Assembly: GCA_012031035.1 (NCBI GenBank)
Contig: JAAUUT010000017.1
Coordinates: 1-61,619, forward strand
Source of the DNA: Candidatus Altimarinota bacterium
GTDB taxonomy: Bacteria > Cyanobacteriota > Cyanobacteriia > Cyanobacteriales > Microcystaceae
DNA: 61,619 bases
Direction of reading: 5' to 3'
The first letter of the stretch is position 1. Each line of letters opens with the position of its first letter. Both the position numbers and the translations under genes were made by a program. The notes under the pieces were generated by a model. That model worked only from the letters and a program-made list of their open reading frames with translations, ran no database searches and was not told the origin of the DNA. Of this stretch, positions 47,923 through 55,526 are shown in pieces.

Positions 47923-48231
47923 AACAGCATCCTAAGAAGATCGAGAATTTATTCGAGAAGACACAGAGTAACAACAAAAATTCACTATTGGCGCTCTGTT
48001 TCGGCAATGATGCAATGTTTGCACTCGATGGCGCGTATTAGTTAAATTAGATTTTACGCTCCTCAACTTCTAAAGTCCTAATTAATATTTCCCTTAACTG
48101 CATAAAAAATTAACTTAGACACGAAGTTAGACATAAGTTAGGCAATTTAAATGCTTACTTAGACGCGATCGTAGATTTGCGATTGAAATACTAAGAAATG
48201 TAGAGACTTAAAGCAATGCAGGAAAACGGAT
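47923..48231. other. Divergent intergenic region between the hybrid kinase and the exopolysaccharide locus
   Basis: 309 bp between the minus-strand kinase start and GT2. The right part holds copy A of the repeated element. The left part (to about 48110) is AT-rich and would contain the kinase promoter; nothing else recognised. Confidence 0.45.
48115..48206 (+). promoter_or_regulatory. Repeated promoter element, copy A (upstream of GT2)
   Basis: Three direct heptamers TTAGACA (48115), TTAGACA (48127) and TTAGGCA (48138) at 12/11-bp spacing. The 69-bp core (48138-48206) aligns without gaps to copies B and C: ACGCGATCGTAGAT, GAAATACTA and the terminal TGTAGAGA. GT2 starts 25 bp downstream. Helically phased heptads are typical of OmpR/PhoB-type regulator sites; the A/T-rich end may be the -10. 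Confidence 0.75.
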
Positions 48232-49284
48232 ATGAAACTCGTCTCAGTCATCGTGCCAGTCTATAATGTCGAGAAATACATCGCTCAGACTATTCGCTCC
48301 GTACTCAATCAAACTTATACTAATTTTGAGTTGATAGTTGTTGACGATGAATCTCCAGATAAAAGCATCGAGATTTGTCAGCAGTTTCAAGATCCCCGCA
48401 TTCAAATTATTCACCAAAAAAATCGTGGTTTAGCTGGCGCTCGCAACGCTGGAATCCGCCAAGCTAAAGGCGACTATCTTGCTTTCCTTGATGGAGACGA
48501 TCTCTGGTTGCCAGAAAAACTTGAAAAGCACGTCCAACATTTAGAAGCTTCTCCTCATGTTGGCGTTAGCTTTAGTCGATCGCAATTTATTGACAGCGAC
48601 GGCAACTCTCTCGGCATCTATCAAATGCCCAGGCTTAAAGATATTACACCCGACCATTTGCTCTGTCGCAATCCGATTGGTAATGGTTCCGCTCCTACAA
48701 TCCGTCGCGAAGTAATGGAAGCCATCCGCTTTGAGCAAAACTTGCATGGAACGGTTGAAGATTTCTACTTTGATGAAAGCTTCCGACAATCCGAGGATAT
48801 CGAATGCTGGTTTCGCATTGCCATGCAAACGTCTTGGCAAATTGAAGGAATTCCAGATTCTTTAACTCTCTACCGCGTTAATGGAGAAGGACTCTCTGCT
48901 AATGTTCTAAAGCAATTAGATTCTTGGGAAAAACTGATCGAAAAACACCGCACGGAATTTCCAGAACTCGTCGGACGCTGGGAAAAGCCCGCTAGAGCTT
49001 ATCAACTGCGTTACCTATCTCGTCGTGCCGTTCGTCTCAAGGATGGTTGCATGGCAGTTAAATTAGTCAATCGCGCTCTCTTAACTCATTGGCAAATTTT
49101 GTTATCCGAACCCCGTCGCACGATTTTAACGGCAGGTGCTGCTTACTTACTTTGCTATTTTCCATCGTCGCTTTATTCCCGTCTCGAATCGCTGGCTTTA
49201 AAAACCGCAGGTTTTCTCCAAAAAGTCAAGATTATGCGCGAACAATTGCGTTTTTCCTCAACTTTAAACAATTCTGCTTATTAA
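48232..49284 (+). CDS. Family 2 glycosyltransferase
   Basis: 350 residues of GT-A fold. SVIVPVYNVEKYIAQTIRSV opens the domain, with VVDDESPD, the metal-binding AFLDGDDLW (DxD) and the catalytic-base region QSEDIECWFRIA. The C-terminal 120 residues are helical, including a hydrophobic segment (TILTAGAAYLLCYFPSSLY) that may associate with membrane. It probably adds one sugar to the lipid-linked exopolysaccharide repeat unit. Start ATG 48232 has AGGAAAA upstream. First gene of the locus; the next gene follows after 40 bp. Confidence 0.9.
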   Translation: MKLVSVIVPVYNVEKYIAQTIRSVLNQTYTNFELIVVDDESPDKSIEICQQFQDPRIQIIHQKNRGLAGARNAGIRQAKGDYLAFLDGDDLWLPEKLEKHVQHLEASPHVGVSFSRSQFIDSDGNSLGIYQMPRLKDITPDHLLCRNPIGNGSAPTIRREVMEAIRFEQNLHGTVEDFYFDESFRQSEDIECWFRIAMQTSWQIEGIPDSLTLYRVNGEGLSANVLKQLDSWEKLIEKHRTEFPELVGRWEKPARAYQLRYLSRRAVRLKDGCMAVKLVNRALLTHWQILLSEPRRTILTAGAAYLLCYFPSSLYSRLESLALKTAGFLQKVKIMREQLRFSSTLNNSAY

Positions 49285-49324
49285 TTCCCCGCTATTATTC
49301 AACGATTGTTTAGGAGATATGACA

Positions 49325-49777
49325 ATGAAAGTTTTATTAGTTTCTTCTACTGGCGGTCATTTTAATGCTCTACAAAAGTTAAGTGATTTCTGGGGACAAC
49401 ACGATTGTTGTTGGGTAACTTTCCGCACTGATGCTACCGAGAAGGCACTCAAAAATAAAAATGTTTACTGGGCTTATAGTCCTACCAATCGTAATTTGCC
49501 AAATCTTGTCAGAAACTTTATTTTAGCTTTTCAAGTTATTTTACAAGAACGCCCTCAATTAATTCTGACTACTGGGGCAGGCGTTGCCGTTCCTTTCATT
49601 ATTTTAGGGAAATTATTGGGCGCTAAAACAGCCTTTGTGGAATCTTTTACGCGGATTAAACAGTTAAGTTTATCGGCTCGATTGGTCATGCCGTTTCTCG
49701 ATGTTGTTTACGTTCACTGGCAACAACTCAAGCAGCGTTATTCAAAAGCCGAATTGATTATCTCTAATACGCTTTAA
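49325..49777 (+). CDS. PssD/Alg14-like glycosyltransferase membrane-anchoring subunit
   Basis: About 150 residues. MKVLLVSSTGGHFNALQKL and LILTTGAGVAVPFIILGKLL match the Alg14/PssD/Cps14F group, which pairs with an Alg13/PssE-like catalytic subunit to transfer a sugar to a lipid carrier. AGGAG at 49312-49316 is only 2 nt from an ATG at 49319 but 8 nt from ATG 49325, which is therefore preferred. An intrinsic terminator follows; the partner subunit lies in the next transcription unit. Confidence 0.87.
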   Translation: MKVLLVSSTGGHFNALQKLSDFWGQHDCCWVTFRTDATEKALKNKNVYWAYSPTNRNLPNLVRNFILAFQVILQERPQLILTTGAGVAVPFIILGKLLGAKTAFVESFTRIKQLSLSARLVMPFLDVVYVHWQQLKQRYSKAELIISNTL

Positions 49778-49811
49778 CAAATTCCAAAATCTATCGATCG
49801 AAAGTCAAGGC

Positions 49812-49850
49812 AAAGGAAAATGCTCTGTGAAAGCATTTTCCTTTTTTTTG
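49812..49850 (+). terminator. Intrinsic terminator after the PssD-like gene
   Basis: Perfect stem AAAGGAAAATGCT (49812-49824) and AGCATTTTCCTTT (49832-49844) with a 7-nt loop, running into a T8 tract (49842-49849). It closes the GT2-PssD unit before repeat element B. Confidence 0.9.
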
Positions 49851-49900
49851 CCTGTCCTCGAAATAGTCTGCCCAGAGAAGAAGGAATGAAAATACTATTT

Positions 49901-49991
49901 GCAGACAAAAGTTAGACAAAAGTTAGACATCCGAAAAGCTTTCGTAGGCGCGATCGTAGATCGACGAACTCGATACTGATAGATATAGAGA
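49901..49991 (+). promoter_or_regulatory. Repeated promoter element, copy B (upstream of the PssE-like gene)
   Basis: Heptamers GCAGACA (49901), TTAGACA (49912) and TTAGACA (49923) at exact 11-bp spacing. The 69-bp core (49923-49991) carries CTTTCGTAGGCGCGATCGTA, GAACTCGATACT and GATATAGAGA. The PssE-like gene starts 26 bp downstream, and the element lies immediately after an intrinsic terminator, so it most likely restarts transcription. Confidence 0.78.
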
Positions 49992-50017
49992 ATTTAATCG
50001 AGTTTTTTGAGGTTGTC

Positions 50018-50611
50018 ATGATTTTAGTCACAGTTGGTACAGAAAAGTTTCCTTTCAATCGCCTCATGCAGTGGGTCGATCTCCTCCAAAAAGAAGGTTT
50101 CATTTCAGCAGAAGAAGAAGTTATCGTTCAATATGGTTCTTGCACTGTCGTCTCTGACAAAGTTAAAGGCTATTCCTTACTTCCTGTTAATGAATTTCAA
50201 AATCTCCTCAAACAAGCGCGTCTAGTTATCGCTCATTGCGGAGAAGGGACTATTGATGTGTTGGCTAAAAATTCGGTGCCTTTTATTTTAGTTCCTCGTA
50301 GCGATCGCTTTAACGAACACGTTGACGACCATCAAATTGAATTAGCAGAAGTTTTAGCCGAACAAGGTATCCCCATTGCTTACTGTCCTGGAGATTTAGC
50401 TCGTTTTGTTGTCGCACCTGAAGCGATTCGAGTTTCAAAAGTTCCTGCTGATTCTTATGCCTATGCTTCGTCGCTTCTCGACAAAAGATTTGGTTCCACT
50501 CCAGTTGCAGAAGAACCAGCTATTCTCGCTCCTTCTCCTTTAGGGTGGCAGAACTACCTCTTTGGATTTTGGCAAAAACTAACGGTCAAGCTTCCTATTT
50601 TATCTAACTAA
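50018..50611 (+). CDS. PssE/Alg13-like glycosyltransferase catalytic subunit
   Basis: 197 residues. MILVTVGTEKFPFNRLMQWV starts the GT28-C-like donor domain; LVIAHCGEGTIDVL and PFILVPRSDRFNEHVDDHQ form the nucleotide-sugar site. The last ~40 residues are Pro-rich with an aromatic tail (GWQNYLFGFWQKL), longer than minimal homologues. With the PssD-like protein it should form one glycosyltransferase. Oddly, the two subunits are in separate transcription units with a terminator and element B between them. Confidence 0.87.
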   Translation: MILVTVGTEKFPFNRLMQWVDLLQKEGFISAEEEVIVQYGSCTVVSDKVKGYSLLPVNEFQNLLKQARLVIAHCGEGTIDVLAKNSVPFILVPRSDRFNEHVDDHQIELAEVLAEQGIPIAYCPGDLARFVVAPEAIRVSKVPADSYAYASSLLDKRFGSTPVAEEPAILAPSPLGWQNYLFGFWQKLTVKLPILSN

Positions 50612-50686
50612 TTTAAGTTTTTAGAAACCTAAAAACTATTTTTAAATCTAACCAAAAACGATTCTATAACCAGAGAAAAAACAACC

Positions 50687-53600
50687 ATGTCACAGCAACT
50701 AACCTCCAATCCAGGAATTTTTACAGTCGGACAAGCTGGAAAAGTTTCTTTAGATTTTCTTTATGATGGTGGAGACTATCGCGGAGAATTAGCCATCTTT
50801 AGCTTAAAAGGAATGGAAAATTTGGAAGTCGGTTCGACAGATTTTATTCAAGAAGCTGCACGCCGCGCCCTCAGCTATTCCAAGTTAGGCTATGTCGCTA
50901 TCTCCGATGAGACAGAAGGGGCAAAATTCAGTGCCAAACTTTCGTGGGAAAACGACTATAATGCTGGCACCTATAAAGGGATCAAAAACTTTACGATGGA
51001 TGCGGGCGATCGCTTTGCCGTCATGTTAGTTCCCCACGGCAAAGTTAGAGAACTTTATAATAATCCTTCTCGCACCGATAGTCGCCGTCCGCTTTTTTCG
51101 ATCGACACTGCTAACCCAAACAATACAACTCAGTTTTATCAACTCAATGACGCGAAGGGAATGGGCAATACCTTTGTGTTTGAAGATAGAACTATTCCCA
51201 ACGGTTCGGATCGCGATTTTAACGATGTAACCTTTCAAATTATCGGTGCGGCGGGAGAAGCAACCAGCGTATCTACGCTTATGCCTGCGGGTTCAGACTG
51301 GCGCAAGACAGATGTGGGCAAACAAGTTCTTGACTACGCTAGCCGTCCTACCTACGAAACGGGAGTTTTTCGCGTCGATGCTAGCGGACAAGTCAATATT
51401 GACTATCTCTTCGATGGAGGAGCTTATCAAGGGGAATTGGCAATTTTTAGCCTCAAGGGAATGGAAAACCTGAAACTTGATTCTCCAGCTTTCGCTCAAG
51501 AAGCGGCACGGAGAGCTTTAAGCAATTCCACATTAGGTCGCATCGTCATTCAAGACAGCACCGATAAGGCTCAGTTCAGCGCTAAGTACATTTGGGAAAA
51601 TGATTTTAATAGCGGAACTTATAGAGGCGTGAGAACTTTTGCCATGAATCCTGGCGAGGATTTTGCGGTGATGATGGTTCAAAACAGTACCGTACAAAAT
51701 CTCTACAACAATGTTAATAATATGTGGAGTAACGGTCGCTTGCCCATCTTTTCCATTCCCGCTGCCAATGGTTCTCCCAACAATCGCCAGATGGTAGACG
51801 TGACAGGAAAGGGCGATACCTTTGCGATGGAAGATGAGCGCCTGAGTTGGGGCAAACTAGCCGATAAAGACTACAACGATATCATCTTTAAAGTAACGGG
51901 TGCAAAGGGAATTGCACCTTTGATGAGTCAAGAGATTAATCCAGGACGCGACTGGAGTCAGTCTCCTGTAGGTAAAGAGATGCTTCAGCATATTACTCGT
52001 CCTAACTTTAGCGGTGGTGTCTTTGATACTGGCGAAAATGGTAAAGTTCGCATCGATTTCCTTTATGATGGCGGTTGGTTTAACAAAGGCGAACTCGCAA
52101 TCTTTAGCCTCGATGGAATGGAACAATTTAAAGTCGGTTCGCAAGCATTTATGCAAGAAGCGGCGAGAAGAGCGTTGAGTAATTCTACTCAAGGTTATGT
52201 CGTTGTCAAGGATTCGCTAGAAGGAGCAAAATTTTCTGATAAAGTTGCCTGGGAAAATGTTTTTAATAATGGCGCATATCAAGGAATTAAAACCTTTCAA
52301 ATGGAGTCGAGAGGTCATTTTGCCTTCATGCTGGTGCAGAATAACTCCGTTGCTTCGATCGCGAATAACCCTAGTGCGATGTGGCAAAACGGCAATATGC
52401 CGATCTTCTCGATTCCTGAAGCTAACGCCGCTAGTAAACCCATAGAAATGGTTAAAATTGGCGATCGCGGCTTGTATGGTTTCGAGGACGTGCGGATGGA
52501 TCGCAGCGTTTCCGATAAGGATTATAACGACCTGATTATCCAAGTTAAAGGTGCTACAAGCAACACTGCGCTGATAGATACTCACATCAATCCTAATCGC
52601 GATTGGCGCAATACCCAATTAGGCAACAATATTACTACCTATGCTAACCGTCCCGAATTTGAAAAAGGTGTTTTGACTACTGATGGTACGGGTAGAGTTG
52701 AAGTCGAATTTCTCTACGATGGCGGTTATTACAAAGGTGAAGTCGGTATTTTTAGCCTTGCTGGAATGGATAGCTACCAACCCGGATCTGAAGCTTTCAT
52801 CCGCGAAGCAACCCGACGAGTACGAAGCAATTCAGCACAAGGTTACGTTGTCGTACAAGATTCCCTAGAAGGCGCTAAATTTACTGGCGGACTTGACTGG
52901 GAAGGTAACTTTAACCAAGGTAGTTTTAACGGTGTTAAGGTGCTGACGCTAAATCCAAACGATAGCTTCGGTATCATGCAAGTGCCTAATGGTACGATCG
53001 CAGAAGTGGCTAACAATCCCAAACTCGATGGTGCTAAACGTCCTCTATTCTCTATGCTCGATTCTAATCCTGCTTACAGCTTCCAGATTGGCAAAGTCGA
53101 TATGGCAGGAGGCTCAACAATTGTTTCGCTCGAAGACCAACGCTTAGATGGAATCAGCGATCGCGACTACAACGATATTATCCTTCGCTTTAAAGGATTA
53201 GAAGTTGCTGCCGATCCTCTAGATCGCGTTATGGCTTCTGGCAAAGACTGGCGTGCTACAGTCATGGGAGAAAAACTGTTTGATTACGTCAACGCGCGGG
53301 ACAAAAACAGTACCACCCCAGAAGCATTTGGCGAACAATCAGGTCTTTACCTGCACGGTACTCGCAACAATGATACATTACTGAGCAATACGAGTAACGA
53401 TTATCTAGCAGGTCGCGAGGGTAACGATAATTTACTCGGTCGCGAAGGTAACGATATCCTTGTTGGCGGTGTTGGTAATGATACCCTGTTCGGCGGTGTT
53501 GGTAACGATACTTTCAAGTTCAATTCTTTGCAAGATGCTGGCGATACCATAGGCGATTTTAGCACGAGCGATCGTCTCAATCTCGACAGCCTATTTACTT

Positions 53601-53773
53601 CTCTCAATTATTTAGGTTCCACTCCGGTTGCAGATGGCTATCTACAATTTCAACAAGTGGGTGTCGATACGCAAGTTCTTATCTCTGCCAATGGCACTGC
53701 TTCTAACTGGGTGCGTTTAGCGACAGTCAGCAATATTAACGCATCTACTTTAGCAAGCAATACCGTGATTTAA
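50687..53773 (+). CDS. Four-repeat DUF4114 protein with C-terminal RTX-type calcium-binding repeats
   Basis: 1028 residues. Four DUF4114 units, starting near residues 8, 225, 442 and 660, each with a (Y/F)DGG then GELAIFSL-like strand, a QEAARRALS-like helix and an acidic closing motif such as FEDRTIPNGSDRDFNDV. The C-terminus (about 901-945) has RTX nonapeptides (GREGNDNLL, GGVGNDTLF) followed by a short cap, the usual type I secretion signal region. No N-terminal signal peptide, and no T1SS genes in the window. Likely a secreted Ca2+-binding matrix protein of the exopolysaccharide; 75 bp after the PssE-like gene. Confidence 0.88.
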   Translation: MSQQLTSNPGIFTVGQAGKVSLDFLYDGGDYRGELAIFSLKGMENLEVGSTDFIQEAARRALSYSKLGYVAISDETEGAKFSAKLSWENDYNAGTYKGIKNFTMDAGDRFAVMLVPHGKVRELYNNPSRTDSRRPLFSIDTANPNNTTQFYQLNDAKGMGNTFVFEDRTIPNGSDRDFNDVTFQIIGAAGEATSVSTLMPAGSDWRKTDVGKQVLDYASRPTYETGVFRVDASGQVNIDYLFDGGAYQGELAIFSLKGMENLKLDSPAFAQEAARRALSNSTLGRIVIQDSTDKAQFSAKYIWENDFNSGTYRGVRTFAMNPGEDFAVMMVQNSTVQNLYNNVNNMWSNGRLPIFSIPAANGSPNNRQMVDVTGKGDTFAMEDERLSWGKLADKDYNDIIFKVTGAKGIAPLMSQEINPGRDWSQSPVGKEMLQHITRPNFSGGVFDTGENGKVRIDFLYDGGWFNKGELAIFSLDGMEQFKVGSQAFMQEAARRALSNSTQGYVVVKDSLEGAKFSDKVAWENVFNNGAYQGIKTFQMESRGHFAFMLVQNNSVASIANNPSAMWQNGNMPIFSIPEANAASKPIEMVKIGDRGLYGFEDVRMDRSVSDKDYNDLIIQVKGATSNTALIDTHINPNRDWRNTQLGNNITTYANRPEFEKGVLTTDGTGRVEVEFLYDGGYYKGEVGIFSLAGMDSYQPGSEAFIREATRRVRSNSAQGYVVVQDSLEGAKFTGGLDWEGNFNQGSFNGVKVLTLNPNDSFGIMQVPNGTIAEVANNPKLDGAKRPLFSMLDSNPAYSFQIGKVDMAGGSTIVSLEDQRLDGISDRDYNDIILRFKGLEVAADPLDRVMASGKDWRATVMGEKLFDYVNARDKNSTTPEAFGEQSGLYLHGTRNNDTLLSNTSNDYLAGREGNDNLLGREGNDILVGGVGNDTLFGGVGNDTFKFNSLQDAGDTIGDFSTSDRLNLDSLFTSLNYLGSTPVADGYLQFQQVGVDTQVLISANGTASNWVRLATVSNINASTLASNTVI

Positions 53774-53896
53774 AAAGTTTTGCTGAGATTAGAGCTTTTG
53801 CAAAACTCAAAAATAATCATTCACATTCAAGGTTCATAGGAACCGACGCGCTTAGCGCAGCGGGTAGCTTGCTTCTCCTTCTTGAGTGAAGCATCG

Positions 53897-53940
53897 AGGT
53901 TAAAGGGAAAAATACATTTTTTCCTTTAACCTTTCTTTTC
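53897..53940 (+). terminator. Intrinsic terminator after the DUF4114 gene
   Basis: AGGTTAAAGG (53897-53906) pairs with CCTTTAACCT (53923-53932), extended by A/T pairs around the loop, followed by TTCTTTTCCCC. Closes the PssE-DUF4114 unit. Confidence 0.75.
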
Positions 53941-53978
53941 CCCTTTCTAAAGCAAGGAGTCTATTGAGTTAAAGAAAA

Positions 53979-54068
53979 TTGGACGATATTAGGCACAAGT
54001 TAGACAATTAATGTTCTTTCGTAGGCGCGATCTTAAATCGGCAACTGAAATACTAGATAGTGTAGAGA
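53979..54068 (+). promoter_or_regulatory. Repeated promoter element, copy C (upstream of the STAS-sugar transferase)
   Basis: Heptamers TTGGACG (53979), TTAGGCA (53989) and TTAGACA (54000) at 10/11-bp spacing. The 69-bp core (54000-54068) contains CTTTCGTAGGCGCGATCTTA, TGAAATACTAGATA and TGTAGAGA, colinear with copies A and B. The gene starts 39 bp downstream. Confidence 0.75.
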
Positions 54069-54107
54069 AAAAAATTTGAAACTGTTGAAATTTCAGGGAA
54101 TCCAGAA

Positions 54108-55097
54108 ATGACTTACTCAGCTTTAAATGATAATTGTTTGTTGCTTAACTGCGATCGCACTTGCTTAATTCAACTTCCCGAACACTTCACCATACCTGAA
54201 GCCAATTCATTAGACGAAAAATTTAAAGAAATTATTCGCGATCGGTCTACTCCAAAAAAAATTATTCTAGATTTTGCTAAAACTACCTGGATTGATACTA
54301 GCGCGTTGCTTTATCTGAAGAAAATTATTCGAGTTGCTTCAACCCTTGAAGTTGATATAGTAAGTTGGAGTTTTTCTCCCCAAATCAAAACGCTTTTTTC
54401 TCGTTCGGGATGCGATCGCCTCTTTATAAGTAATACAGAAACCGAAGCTATTTGGAAAGAAGAAAATAAACAAGAACAGACGATTCATCCTTCTATTAAT
54501 TCTCGAATTAAGCGTTTATTTGATATTTTAGGGGCTTTAATCGGTTTAGCGATTACGGCAATTATTTTTATTCCTCTTGCGATCGCGATTCAATTAGATA
54601 ATCCTGGCCCAATTTTCTACAGTCAAATTCGTTGCGGTTACATGGGAAAACCATTTCGGATTTGGAAATTTCGGTCGATGGTCGTTAATGCAGATCGCCT
54701 ACAAGCAAAAATTGAAAATCAAACCAATAGTGGGTTTTTCTTCAAAAACAAAAACGATCCTCGTATTACTAAAGTAGGTCGCTTTTTAAGAAAAACCAGT
54801 TTAGATGAATTTCCTCAATTTTGGAACGTTCTTAAAGGAGAAATGAGTCTGGTGGGAACGCGACCCCCAACTATCGAAGAAGTTTACAAATATGAAATTT
54901 CTTACGGACAGCGCCTCGATGTTAAACCAGGTTTAACGGGGGAATGGCAAGTTAATGGACGTTCTAAAGTTCTTGATTTTGAAGAAGTAATACGTTTAGA
55001 CATAAATTATCAGCAAAAATGGAGCGTTCTTTACGACCTTAAATTAATTTTTAAGACAATCTATGTGATTTTTAGCAAGGATAGTGGTGCTTGTTAA
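54108..55097 (+). CDS. STAS domain fused to polyprenyl-phosphate sugar-1-phosphate transferase
   Basis: 329 residues. Residues about 10-115 form a STAS (anti-sigma-factor-antagonist-like) domain: PKKIILDFAKTTWIDTSALL, where S65 is at the usual phosphorylated-serine position. Residues about 130-329 are a bacterial sugar transferase (priming transferase): a membrane helix (LGALIGLAITAIIFIPLAIA), RIWKFRSMVVNAD, KVGRFLRKTSLDEFPQFWNV, MSLVGTRPP and KPGLTGEWQVNGRS. It starts the lipid-linked repeat unit of the polysaccharide. The N-terminal STAS fusion suggests control by a partner-switching kinase/phosphatase. Driven by element C. Confidence 0.9.
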   Translation: MTYSALNDNCLLLNCDRTCLIQLPEHFTIPEANSLDEKFKEIIRDRSTPKKIILDFAKTTWIDTSALLYLKKIIRVASTLEVDIVSWSFSPQIKTLFSRSGCDRLFISNTETEAIWKEENKQEQTIHPSINSRIKRLFDILGALIGLAITAIIFIPLAIAIQLDNPGPIFYSQIRCGYMGKPFRIWKFRSMVVNADRLQAKIENQTNSGFFFKNKNDPRITKVGRFLRKTSLDEFPQFWNVLKGEMSLVGTRPPTIEEVYKYEISYGQRLDVKPGLTGEWQVNGRSKVLDFEEVIRLDINYQQKWSVLYDLKLIFKTIYVIFSKDSGAC

Positions 55098-55526
55098 AAC
55101 TCTTTTAGCAATGTAATGTTTACAAAATAAATTTATTTACCCCCAATTTGGGTTGAATAAAATAGAGGATGGGCAATCTAAATTTTAGTTTTTTTTAAGC
55201 TTACTGCCTGTCCTTTTTTTTGATCGAGTTTAAGTTAATTGCCAAGATTAAATGGTGCAATTTATTGGATTTTCAATAATTTATTTACTTAAGTATTTTT
55301 TCTAACTATTTGTTTGTTCAGCTATTTTCTTGATAATATAAATCTCAGTATATTTTCGATTTATTAATTGATTTTTATAATCGAAAGTAACCTAAAAACT
55401 AATATATTTTCGGTTATTTATTTTAACTAGACTAGTTAAAATAAAAATATATTTGTTTCTAAGACAATGCAAATTTAATTTTGTATCGCCTTAGAGAAAA
55501 TCATCATTTTTAATCTGGTAAAAAAT
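55098..55526 (+). other. AT-rich spacer between the sugar transferase and GH5 genes
   Basis: 429 bp, strongly AT-rich, no gene. A T-rich run (55190-55225) could weakly terminate transcription. The only marked structure is the palindrome at 55417-55445, listed separately. Confidence 0.5.
55417..55445. promoter_or_regulatory. Perfect 14+1+14 palindrome upstream of the GH5 gene
   Basis: TTTATTTTAACTAG (55417-55430), centre A, CTAGTTAAAATAAA (55432-55445): no mismatch in 14 bp. It lies 81 bp before the GH5 start and lacks a downstream T-tract, so an operator for a dimeric regulator is more likely than a terminator. Function inferred. Confidence 0.5.

Larger units (their letters stand above)
53774..54107 (+). 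other. Intergenic region: terminator plus promoter element C
   Basis: 334 bp. A dispersed GC-rich word (CGCGCTTAGCGCAGCGGGTA) at about 53836-53856, then the terminator at 53897-53940 and element C at 53979-54068. No gene. Confidence 0.55.
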
